The notes below the pieces were generated by a model. It did not search any database, was not told the DNA's origin, and was given only the letters and a program-made list of their open reading frames with translations. This document shows positions 1-12,400 of a stretch of DNA of 64,000 nt, piece after piece (position 1 is the first letter of the stretch; every line of letters begins with the position of its first letter). This stretch comes from Mixophyes australis (lineage: Eukaryota; Chordata; Amphibia; Anura; Limnodynastidae). The stretch spans positions 82,071,257-82,135,256 of the forward strand of contig JAVHZZ010000010.1 in the NCBI GenBank assembly GCA_036250195.1, written 5' to 3'. The position numbers and the translations under genes are program-made.

Positions 1-370
1 CTGAAGGATACCAATATTTACACACAACGGGGCATATTCAATTGTTGGCGGAAACGTTATTACGGTAAAAGTGCACGGAAAAACCATTATTACGGTAGTT
101 CTCTCGCAGCTCCTTGAGCCGTGAGCTGAAATCCAGCTACCTACTACCGTAATAACAGTAGTAGTTTTAATGCTGCGGAAACCCGCGACAATTGAATATG
201 CCCCAATAAGTCCCCATACGGTGGTCAAGGCTCACCGTTATACATCATACATGCTGTGTGACAGATACACATCCCAAGGTTCCGGGGTAACCCCGCAGGG
301 GTTCAATCTGAAGTGTCATTCAGATTGAATGTCTGACCACTCTAGTGAGGTATACACTTAATGTACTTAC

Positions 371-416
371 ATCAAAGTCAACTTTCTCTCCTTCTGGGAT
401 TTTAGGTGCAGTGAGC
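371..416 (-). CDS. TNNT3: TNNT3 constitutive exon (LTAPKIPEGEKVDFD)
   Basis: The acceptor gttccag is followed by G (closing a Lys codon) and 15 codons for LTAPKIPEGEKVDFD, then the donor gtaagt. This is one of the most conserved troponin T segments and fixes the identity of the gene. Further exons lie beyond the window's left end. Confidence 0.95.
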
Positions 417-3400
417 CTGGAACAGAAATATATTTTATTACTGAAGATTCCTCCCAATGCCTATTGCAAATGAAGAAATGAAGATTTGTGACTACAGGAG
501 CAGTGCATTGTAAATATGCACGATTCATTGAATTGTGAAGATCGGTTTGTGTCTGCAGAGTGGTATAATTTGTGCCAGTGTGTATTGGGCACATTTAGTG
601 ATAAAGAGCCTGAGGGGTATATTTACTAAACTGTGGGTTTGAAAAAGTGGAGATGTTGCCTATAGCAACCAATCAGATTCTAGCTGTCATTTATTTAGTA
701 TATTCTACAAAATGACAGCTAGAATCTGATTGGTTGCTATAGGCAACATCTCCAATTTTTCAAACCCGCAGTTTAGTAAATATACCCCTGAGTCTAGTTC
801 TCCATCATCTTTTGATAATTCAGCCCTGATGGCAATCTTCAAATAGTTCTGGCAGGGAAAGCAGCCGCTGAAGACTGCTGGGCTACAATACATAACAATA
901 TTATTTTTTAACACAACCAACATTAATTTCTATACATACATACGTATGTTGTCCTATAGAACCAAATGTAAATAGAATGTATGTAAGGAGATCTATACTA
1001 CATAAGTCAGGTGTGATACAATTGCTTCTCGTGGCTCATTAAGTTTGGATTCACAAGCAAGTGTTTTGTCCCAGTGTCCTATGGCTACCACACACTGTAA
1101 TACACACCAGGGAAGACACTGTAGAATGTGACGGAATTGTGCAGGTTTATAGGAACATAGGCATTGTACCTTGCAAGCCACAGTCTAATGATGACCTGTG
1201 TGTGATATCAGGCATGTACGGGGAGCAGAGTGCAAGCTTTGTCTGCCATTGTGTAACTTAAGTATTTTTCACTTACTTGGGTTTTGGCTTTTCCTCTTTA
1301 TTTATAAATTGAGAGAAGGGAGAGAAGAGAAAAGGGATTGGTGAATTTAAAAGAAAACAATTACTTTTCTAAGAACTGAGAATTGGGTTGAGAGAGGTCA
1401 GTAAGGGAAAGGCATAACAGAAGAACAATCAAACAGGAGATAACCATATAGATCACATGGATGCATCTAGGAACCCCCAACAGTGCAGGCTGATTGTCTT
1501 TCATTGAACAACACCTTTTAAGAAGTATTAGATCTCAATTCTACAGCTGGTTCTAAAGTACTATATCCTGAGGTCAAAGACTCCTACAAAGACTAGAAGT
1601 GTGCGTCTTTAAATCAGGTTTGAACACCTAGGCAAATAACTTGTGCCTCTTCAGTGATTGTGTGCTGGGACTACAAGTCCCAGCATGCGCTGCCAATCTA
1701 TGACTAGCTATGTACTAACACAGCACAGAGCACATGATAAAACAATGTGATCCCTTCATATGTGTATAAAAGCAAACAAAACTTTAATTGACTTATATGG
1801 AGTTTTTTTTTATTATAATATGTGGCAAAGTTTTACATTTGTGTTGCTTAAATTGATCTTTGATGTATACCCTTACTATAGATTATATACACCAGAAACT
1901 AGCTCAAAAGAAATCATATTGTTTCCAATTATACCCCATTCATACTGCACCAAAATCCCGGGTTTTTCCCGGGGTGAGCTCAAACGACCCGGGTCTTGGT
2001 GCAGTATGAATGGTACAAGTCAATAATCCCGGGTCTAAAAACCCGGGTCTTCAACTCGGGATTTATCGAGGGGTAATTCCCGGGTCGGACCCGGGTTGCC
2101 TGCACTATGAATGGTGCAACCCGGGTTTTTCAACCCGGGTTGCACAGAAAACAAGATGATTGGCTGTCTGCCTGTCTCTGGAGGATTTAAAGCAGGAGAA
2201 TACAAAGAATGTATATAAAAAGAAGGGCATTTTACAGAAATTTTATTAATGGCTATTACATACATAAATATACCATTGGGTATACATGATTGGAGATATA
2301 TGGAGAAGGCATACCATCACTATTGTACTTTTTTATATATATAAATCATGCTAATAGATAGAGTATATTTCCCTTTAAAGGTTACTTGTCCTGATTAAAG
2401 TGCAGTGCTGTGTATTTATATGGGTGTCTGATGTAGCTGATATCCCACATTACAGAGGTACAAAGTCTGGGAAATACTAGTTGTGTGAAAGGAAGCAAAG
2501 TTCAGGTTTTTCTGCCAGGATTTAAACACTGGAGCAGCATCCAGTCTTCATTTTTCAGCCAATGAAAACTGCTCTGGTGATGACTCCCACAAATTGCCAG
2601 GGCACAGACTTGTGCAGTATGAATGGGGTCAACCCGGGAAATTCCCGGGTCCGAGGTGCAGTATGAATGGTGTTTCTGAGCTGGGACGCGCCGAGCCCCG
2701 GCAAAAACCCGGCTTGAAAAACCCGGGATATTGCCGGGGCGGCAGTATGAAAGTGGTATTATTGATGTTTTAATAACTGTATCAATAACTGACTTAAAGA
2801 AATGCCCTCAAGACCCCTGACTGTTCAGAGAGAGTATATCATAAAGCAAAACACAGTGCAAAACGTTAGAGGGAAAAATCAATGCACAGACAATCAAATG
2901 ATTCGTTAATGGAGAAAAACAGGTCATTCCTTCATCTAGAGACAAAATGGAATGTGACAGAGGAAGATAAAGTGCAAATTATAAAGGTGAGGAGAAAGTG
3001 GGGTTGGAACAGACATGGTACAGAAGAGATAAAGCATTGGTTGACTTACATGACATTTCTAGATAGATGAGAGTGACATTGAAGCTCTAGGTCAGGACTG
3101 GACAATCTGTTGCTCTCCAGGTGCTGTAAAACTACAAGTCCCAGCTTACCCTGCACATTATCGGCTCGTTATCAGCTAGCAAAGCATGCTGGGGCTTGTA
3201 ATTTCCTAACACGTGCAGAGCCACCAGTGGTCCGACCCTGCTCTAGGTATATGAAATGGGCAGTGAGGTTGTAGGTGGGTGAAAGTGGATATCATTTCTA
3301 GAAAGATAATATTTCTAGTAAAGATATAAGCAGATAATAGGGCAAGTTAAATCTAGATTGATGATATATACACAGTAAAAATATAGGCATTTAAGAGGGT

Positions 3401-6400
3401 ACGTTCTAAATAGTAGAGTTGGACAGCGTAGTTACATAAACAGGGAAGTGAGTTCTATATATATTATTGTGGCAGAGAAGGTATAGGCAGATACGAGGGT
3501 CCATTCTAGATAGATGAGACAGACAGGGAGGCTATAGGCAGATTATAGAATAGGTTCTAGACCAGTAAACCCCAACCTGTCTGTGTCAGTTCTAGACAGA
3601 CAATAGGATCAATATAGACAGATGAGAGGGGAAGTATGTTTTCTAGATAGATGATAGGATCAGAGAAGATAGGATGATAAGAAGGTTAGTAAGTTTTAGA
3701 TAGATGCTAGAATTAGAGAAGCTATATATTCAGATGAGAAGAGAAGAAAGTTCTTGGTAGATGATATGATCAATGAAGATATATACAGGTGAGAGGGAAT
3801 GTAAGTTCTAGATAGATGATAGGAATAGTAGAGCTATATAGACAGATTAGAGCGGAAGGAAGCTCTAGATATATATTAGGATTAGTGAAGCTATATAGAC
3901 AGATGAGAGCGGAAGGAAGCTCTAGATATATATTAGGATTAGTGAAGCTATATAGGCAGATGAGAGGACAGGAAAGTTCTTAATAGATTATATGATCAAT
4001 TAAGATATAGACGTGTGAGAGGGAAGGTAAGTTCTAGACAGATAATAGGAATGGTGGAGCTATATAGACAGATGAGGGGATAAATCAGTTCTAGATAGAT
4101 GATAATATCAGTGAAGATATAGGAATATGAGAGAGGACGTAAACTCTATATAGATAATAGGAAGAATGAACCCATAAAGGCAGATGAAAGGGGAAGTAAA
4201 TTCTAGATAGTTGATAGCAACTGTGAAGATATAGGCAGACGAGAGGAATAGTGATGCTATAGATGAAGCAAATGATAGGGTAGTAAGATCTGCTCTAGAT
4301 AGATCATCTATTTATCTATCTATCTAACATCTGCCCAATGTTCTAGATAGATGAGATGTACTGTAGTAGTGCAAAGAAGAGAGCAACTATTATATTGATA
4401 GTTGAGATGAACTATTAAGCTATAGGCAAATGATAATGCATGTTCTAGAAAGATGGACAATATTAGTGCAGGTGAGATGGACAGTAAAACTATATAGGCA
4501 AATGAAAAGTAAAGTTCATTCTAGAAAAAATAAATGGATATTGAGAGTATAGGAGATAATAGAGTAAGTGAGTTCTAGAGAGCTGAAATGGGCAGAAGTA
4601 GTGCAAGTAACAATGGAGGTACGTTTTAGAGGTGGACAGTGAAGAGAGGAAAAATATAGGGAAAGTAAATTCTAGATAAATATTGTGGAAATGGAGCTAT
4701 AGGTAGTAAATTCTATGATTAAATGGATATCAGTAATGCAGATGAGTGTGCAAGTAGATTCTAGAAAGATGATATGTGTGTTAGTAGTGCAGATAAGAAT
4801 GCAAGTAAGTTCTAGAAACACTATAAGGGCAGTAGTTGGGTAGGTGATAAAGTAATTTCTAGATAGATAAGATGGACAGTAGTAGTACAGATGGGAAGGT
4901 AAGCAAGTTCTAGATAAATATGATCTATGTTGGAGCTATAGGCAGATGTAAGCAGTTCTAGACAGATAAGATGGACAATAAAGTTATTTAGACAGATAAT
5001 AGGGTAAGTAAGTTATAGAAAGACTTGATGGGCCATGCATGAAAGACTAGATGAATTAAATGGACATTGTAGTTATAGCCAATTAGTATATACAAGTTCT
5101 AAAAAGATGAGATGAACAAAAGTAGTAGAGGAGAGGGCATGGATAGAGGAAATGAACCGTGAAGCTACAGACTGCTGAGAAGGGAATTACATTCTAGAAA
5201 CATGGTGAACAGTAAAGTTATAGGCATATGATGAAGTACGTAAGCTCTAGACAGTATGTATGTATACTCGTACCTATACCAACATTGCCAAAGTGAAAAT
5301 AGGGATAATCTAGGCCACACCCTGCTCTGCCCAATCATGCCCAGAAACATCAAAGCCACACACATTTAGAGAGTGGTCACAGCCCTTTTGGTTGGTTACA
5401 CAAAGGACTTTCTACTGAAAATCATGACTGATAACCGGTATGAGATGGACAGTGGCAGTGCAGGTAAGAATGAAAGTAAGTTCTATATAGATGAGATGGG
5501 CACTTCGATGCTATAGGCAGACAATAATGTCAGTAAGTTCTACTTAGAGGAGATATAGTTTGGTAGTGCAGATAACAGTAGAAGTAAGTTCTAGATAGAT
5601 GAGTGGAACAGTAAAGCTATATAGGCAGAAGAGAGGGGAATTCATTTCTACATAGATGACATGAGCAATTAAGTTACATGCAAATGAGAGAGGAAACGAG
5701 ATCTAGATAGATGATAGTGACAGTAAAGATAATTGCAGGGAATAAGGGTGAATACTTTCTAGATAGATGAGTTTGAGAGTAAATATATAAGTATATGAGA
5801 GGGGAAGTAAGTTCTAGAGAGATCATAGGGACAGTGAATACATATGCAGAGATATTTCATGCAGTTGAGATGAACAGTGAAGCTATTTAGGCAGTTGATA
5901 TGGAAAGTAAGTTCTAGTTGGGTGACATGAACAGTGATATAGGTATTAGAAAGAAGAAAGGATTGGGACAGTGAAAATATACCAAATATGAGGGGAGGTT
6001 CACAAAGACAGGGAAACAGTGAAGCTGTAATTAAATGGGAAAGTGAAGCCCTAAGTAGATGGCAAAACAAATCTTTAGGTCAGTGATTCCAAACCAATGG
6101 CAAGACCCATTTTTGTGTCATTTTACCAGGCTTGATGTGTATCAGCAATTTATAGTTCACAGTTGAAAACTGAAGCTATAGGCAGATGAGAAAGTAAAGC
6201 TGTAGGTTGATTGGAAAGTAAAGTTGTAGACAGATACAAGTTAAGCTGTAGGTTAATTCAGATAAGAAAGTGAAGCTGTAGGTAGATGGGACAGTGAAGC
6301 TTTAGCCAGATAGAAAAATGAATCTGCAGCCAAATGCGAAAGTGAACATATAGGTAGATGGTAAAGGGAAGCTGTAGGTAGATGGGAAAGCAAAGTTATA

Positions 6401-9400
6401 AGTATATGGAACAGAGAAGCTTTAGTCAGATAGAAAGTGAAGCTGAAGGCGAATAGGAAATTAAAGTAGTAAGTAAATGGGAAAATAAAGCTGTAGATAA
6501 ATGGGAAAGTAACGCTGTAGGTAGATGGGAAAGTAAAGATGTAGGTAGATAGGAAAGTGAAGTTGTAGGTAGATGGGAAGGTGAAGCAATTAGCAAGATA
6601 GAAAAATGAAACTGCAGCCAAACGGGAAAGTGAAGATATAGGTAGATGGGAAAGTGAAGCTGTAGGTAGATGGAAAGGTAAAGTTGTAGCAAGATAGTGA
6701 AATGACACTGCAGGCAAATGGGAAATGGTAGATTGGAAGTGAAGCTAAAGGAAGATGGATCAGTGAAACTTTATCCAGATAGAAAATTGAAGCTGTATGC
6801 ACATGGTAACGTTAAGCCATAGACAGATATCAAAATAAAGTTATAGGTTATATCTCTAAAAATTCAGCAATAGGCAGATGGGAAAGTGAAGCTGTAGGTG
6901 GATAGGAAAGTGAAGCTGTAGGTGGATAGGAAAGGGGAGCTGTAGGTAGATAAGAAAGTGGAGCTGTAGGGAGATGGGAAAGTGGAGCTGTAGGTGGATA
7001 GGAAAGTGAAGCTGTAGGTAGATAGGAAAGTGGAGCTGTAGGTGGATAGGAAAGTGAAGCTGTAGGTGGATAGGAAAGTGGAGCTGTAGGTGGATAGGAA
7101 AGTGGAGCTGTAGGGAGATGGGAAAGTGGAGCTGTAGGTGGATAGGAAAGTGGAGCTGTAGGTGGATAGGAAAGTGGAGCTGTAAGTGGATAGGAAAGTG
7201 AAGCTGTAGGTGGATAGGAAAGTGGAGCTGTAGGTAGATGGGAAAGGGAAGCTGTAGGTAGATAGGAAAGTGAGCTGTAGGTAGATAGGAAAGTGGAGCT
7301 GTAGGTGGATAGAAAAGTGAAGTTGTAGGTGGATAGGAAAGTGCAGCTGTAGGTAGATGGGAAAGGGAAGCTGTAGGGAGATGGGAAAGCGAAGTTGTAG
7401 GTGGATAGGAAAGTGGAGCTGTAGGTGGATAGGAAAGCGAAGCTGTAGGTAGATGGGAATGGGAAGCTGTAGGGAGATGGGAAAGGGAAGCTGTAGGTAT
7501 ATGGAAAGTAGAGCTGTAGGTGGATAGGAAAGTGGAGCTGTAGATGGATAGGAAAGTGGAGCTGTAGGTGGATAGGAAAGTAGAGCTGTAGGTAGAAGGG
7601 AAAGGGAAGCTGTAGGGAGATGGGAAAGGGAAGCTGTAGGTCGATAGGAAAGTGAGCTGTAGGTAGATAGGAAAGTGGAGCTGTAGGTGGATAGGAAAGT
7701 GAAGTTTTAGGTGGATAGGAAAGTGGAGCTGTAGGTGGATAGGAAAGCGAAGCTGTAGGTAGATGGAAAGTGGAGCTGTAGGTAGATAGGAAAGTGGAGC
7801 TGTAGGTAGATGGGAAAGGGAAGCTGTAGGGAGATGGGAAAGGGAAGCTGTAGGTAGATGGAAAGTGGAGCTGTAGGTGGATAGGAAAGTGGAGCTGTAG
7901 GTAGATAGGAAAGGGAAGCTGTAGGTAGATGGAAAGTGGAGCTGTAGGTGGATAGGAAAGGGGAGCTGTAGGTAGATAGGAAAGTGAAGCTGTAGGTAGA
8001 TGGGAAAGGGAAGCTGTAGGTAGATGGGAAAGGGAAGCTGTAGGGAGATGGGAAAGCGAAGTTGTAGGTGGATAGGAAAGTGGAGCTGTAGGTGGATAGG
8101 AAAGCGAAGCTGTAGGTAGATGGGAATGGGAAGCTGTAGGGAGATGGGAAAGGGAAGCTGTAGGTATATGGAAAGTAGAGCTGTAGGTGGATAGGAAAGT
8201 GAAGCTGTAGGTGGATAGGAAAGTGGAGCTGTAGGTGGATAGGAAAGTGGAGCTGTAGGTAGATGGGAAAGGGAAGCTGTAGGTAGATAGGAAAGTGAGC
8301 TGTAGGTAGATAGGAAAGTGGAGCTGTAGGTGGATAGGAAAGTGAAGTTGTAGGTGGATAGGAAAGTGCAGCTGTAGGTAGATGGGAAAGGGAAGCTGTA
8401 GGGAGATGGGAAAGCAAAGTTGTAGGTGGATAGAAAAGTGGAGCTGTAGGTGGATAGGAAAGCGAAGCTGTAGGTAGATGGGAATGGGAAGCTGTAGGGA
8501 GATGGGAAAGGGAAGCTGTAGGTATATGGAAAGTAGAGCTGTAGGTGGATAGGAAAGTGGAGCTGTAGATGGATAGGAAAGTGGAGCTGTAGGTGGATAG
8601 GAAAGTTCAGCTGTAGGTAGAAGGGAAAGGGAAGCTGTAGGGAGATGGGAAAGGGAAGCTGTAGGTCGATAGGAAAGTGAGCTGTAGGTAGATAGGAAAG
8701 TGGAGCTGTAGGTGGATAGGAAAGTGAAGTTTTAGGTGGATAGGAAAGTGGAGCTGTAGGTGGATAGGAAAGCGAAGCTGTAGGTAGATGGAAAGTGGAG
8801 CTGTAGGTAGATAGGAAAGTGGAGCTGTAGGTAGATGGGAAAGGGAAGCTGTAGGGAGATGGGAAAGGGAAGCTGTAGGTAGATGGAAAGTGGAGCTGTA
8901 GGTGGATAGGAAAGTGGAGCTGTAGGTAGATAGGAAAGGGAAGCTGTAGGTAGATGGAAAGTGGAGCTGTAGGTGGATAGGAAAGGGGAGCTGTAGGTAG
9001 ATAGGAAAGTGAAGCTGTAGGTAGATGGGAAAGGGAAGCTGTAGGTAGATGGAAAGTGGAGCTGTAGGTGGATAGGAAAGTGAAGTTGTAGGTGGATAGG
9101 AAAGTGGAGCTGTAGGTAGATGGGAAAGGGAAGCTGTAGGTAGATGGAAAATGGAGCTGTAGATGGATAGGAAAGTGGAGCTGTAGGTAGAAGGGAAAAG
9201 GAAGCTGTAGGGAGATAGGAAAGTGAGCTGTAGGTAGATAGGAAAGTGGAGCTGTAGGTGGATAGGAAAGTGAAGTTGTAGGTGGATAGGAAAGTGCAGC
9301 TGTAGTTGGATAGGAAAGCGAAGCTGTAGGTAGATGGAAAGTGGAGCTGTAGGTGGATAGGAAAGTGGAGCTGTAGGTAGATGGAAAGTGGAGCTGTAGG

Positions 9401-12400
9401 TGGATAGGAAAGTGGAGCTGTAGGTAGATGGGAAAGGGAAGCTGTAGGTAGATGGAAAGTGGAGCTGTAGGTGGATAGGAAAGTGAAGCTGTAGGTGGAT
9501 AGGAAAGTGGAGCTGTAGGTAGATGGGAAAGGGAAGCTGTAGGTAGATGGAAAGTGGAGCTGTAGGTGGATAGGAAAGTGGAGCTGTAGGTAGAAGGGAA
9601 AGGGAAGCTGTAGGGAGATGGAAAAGGGAAGCTGTAGGTAGATGGAAAGTGGAGCTGTAGGTGGATAGGAAAGTGAAGTTGTAGGTGGATAGGAAAGTGG
9701 AGCTCTAGGTGGATAGGAAAGCGGAGCTCTAGGTGGATGGGAAAGCGAAGCTGTAGGTAGATGGGAAAGGGAAGCTGTAGGTAGATGGAAAGTAGAGCTG
9801 TAGGTGGATAGGAAAGTGGAGCTGTAGGTAGATGGGAAAGTGAAGCTGTAGGTAGATGGGAAAGGGAAGCTGTAGGTGGATAAGAAAGTGGAGCTGTAGG
9901 TAGATGTGAAAGGGAAGCTGTAGGTAGATGGAAAGTGGAGCTGTAGGTGGATAGGAAAGTGAAGTTGTAGGTGGATAGGAAAGAAGGAGCTGTAGGTAGA
10001 TGGAAAGTGGAGCTGTAGGTGGATAGGAAAGTGGAGCTGTAGGAGGAAGGGAAAGGGAAGCTGTAGGGAGATGGGAAAGGGAAGCTGTAGGTAGATAGGA
10101 AAGTGAGCTGTAGGTAGATAGGAAAGTGGAGCTGTAGGTGGATAGGAAAGTGAAGTTGTCGGTGGATAGGAAAGTGTAGCTGTAGGTGGATAGGAAAGCA
10201 AAGCTGTAGATAGATGGAAAGTGGAGCTGTAGGTGGATGGGAAAGTGGAGCTGTAGGTAGATGGGAAAGGGAAGCTGTAGGTAGATGGAAAGTAGAGCTG
10301 TAGGTGGATAGGAAAGTGGAGCTGTAGGTAGATAGGAAAGAGGAGATGTAAGTAGATGGGAAAGGAAAGCTGTAGGTAGATGGAAAGTGGAGCTGTAGGT
10401 GGATAGGAAAGTGAATTTCTAGGTGGATAGGAAAGTGGAGCTGTAGGTAGATAGGGAAAGGGAAGCTGTAGGTAGATGGAAAGTGGAGCTGTAGGTGGAT
10501 AGGAAAGTGGAGCTGTAGGTAGAAGGGAAAGGGAAGCTGTAGGGAGATGGGAAAGGAAAGCTGTCGGTAGATGGAAAGTAGAGCTGTAGGTGAATAGGAA
10601 AGTGGAGATGTAGGTGGATAGGAAAATGACGCTGTTGGCTGATAGAAAGTGAAGCAAATGCAAATGGAAAAGTGAAGCTGTAGGCAGAAGGGAAAGTGAA
10701 GCTGTAGTCAAATGGAAAATGAAGCTTAGGCCACAGGAAGATAGTAAGGTAGATGGGAAAATGAAGCTGTAGGTAGGTGGGAAAGTACAAACTGGAGAGT
10801 AAAGCTGTTTACAAATAGAAAAAGTGAACCTGTAGGCAGACAGGAATATGGGAAAAAGAAAAACTAGAGAAGAAGGAAGAAATGAGGAATATGAGAGGAA
10901 ACGTACATAAGCACTGTAAATTTGACAATTCTCAACTTGAGAAAAACAGAGTAAGTTAGTAAATGAGTGAAATATATTTTTTACAGTGGAATAATCATGA
11001 TTATGATCATGACAATGAGTTAAATAAACATTGCAATTATCTCTCATATTTTTACCTATGAAAGTTATCCCCTTTATATCACTTTTGCTTCTTTACCAAA
11101 GTATGTTACCCTCTCACCGATGTTATGGCTATCGCAGTTAATTTAAGGTAAATAAGAAAGACCAAAATTTGTGTTGTAGGTTGGTAAAAGAGAGGGAGAG
11201 ACAGAGAAAGAGAATAAGAGGCTGTAGGCTAAGAGGTGACACTAAATGAGGCTTCAGGTCCATGGAAGACAGGAGATTAGGCTGTAGGTGAAAGAAGGGA
11301 AGGAAGGGTTGCTGTGGTGGGTAGAGGGAAGTCGAAAAACGTGCCAATGATCTGCAGATCTCTTCAACAATTCATTCATAAGTAGGATGAGAAATGGGGA
11401 AAATGTATTTAGTAAATAAGTAAAGAAAATGAAAAACAGGCTGAGCCAAAATGTCAATATGTTGCTCTGGAACAGACATACATCTTTTCTCAACCATTTT
11501 TAAATAACGGTATTATTACTTTAGCTGTAGCTATCTCTAAGTTCTATGTCCAGTGATGTAAACATATCAGTTGGAGCAATGTATTTCAAATTCTTTATGA
11601 TGGGAAGGATTTGAAACTAGTCTCACAACATGAACAAATAAAACTATGTTTGCAGTTCCAGTTTGCTTTAGAGCAGTGGTGGGCAAGAGGGAACCCAGAG
11701 GTCCTAGGCGGCCCGTGTCACGTAGACCATAGTCATTTACACTCTTAGGCCCTCTTCCTAGTGATTCTGATGTCACAGAGTCTATGTAGCAGGTTTGTCT
11801 AAGAATGATCTCTAACTAGTTGACTAGCCAGATATAGATTAACTTCTGTTTGAGCTCTCTGCAACTACAATGTACAGTATTGTGGCCCTTGTAGGGCCAT
11901 GGGCCACTTACGATAAATATCATGTTGCCCACCACTGCCTGATGGGCCTTTGGCTCAGCCTGAACATCTAATAGGGAATGGGAGAAACTTCAAAACAAAT
12001 GAGGAGAAAAAAAAAGTGCAAATTAAATACCATCGTATTCTTCACCGTGTTCTGCAAGTGAAAAGAGATTGTTAGCTCACGTAACTCCTGTACTTGTGGG
12101 CGAGAAATCAGGTTTATGATGGCTTCACTTAATCAACCTTTTATTCCAGAACAACAGGTCCCTCGTGCACAGAATTTCAGATTGGATCACACTATTACCA
12201 GAGGGTAAGGAGTTGGGTTTGTTTTACAACGTGAATTACAGACACTCCCCAACTATATCAGAAACTGTGACTCTCATTAATCTCTACTGATCTATAAGCA
12301 AACCTAATTCTATACTCATTGACTTACTCACTATGACGGTGAATTGAGTTACTTGCTCCGCCTGAGACCTACTTTCAGCTGACTTTTCTTTCTACACATA

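Larger units (their letters stand above)
1296..12030 (-). other. Large TNNT3 intron, mostly repeats
   Basis: This intron separates the EHGEEYD exon from the EEKPKPK exon. It holds a TTA-flanked element, a 148-bp hAT MITE, a degenerate AG-rich repeat field, a long minisatellite and a further hAT-like MITE. I searched the non-repetitive parts (1300-1930, 2762-3092, 10860-11670) for other short acidic exons with phase 1 splice sites and found none I could defend. Confidence 0.75.

Noticed and set aside
7707..8417. 236-codon minus-strand ORF and smaller ORFs at 6253-6802 and 10419-10790
   Set aside because: Same cause: a repeat read in different frames.
6170..10800. CRISPR-like regular repeats
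   Set aside because: Units are contiguous with no unique spacers, and the window is eukaryotic.
8732..11047. 771-codon minus-strand ORF
   Set aside because: It is the translation of the 24-bp minisatellite (repeated YLQLHFP, STYSF and TASLS blocks) and shifts frame with unit length. No splice sites or conserved domain.
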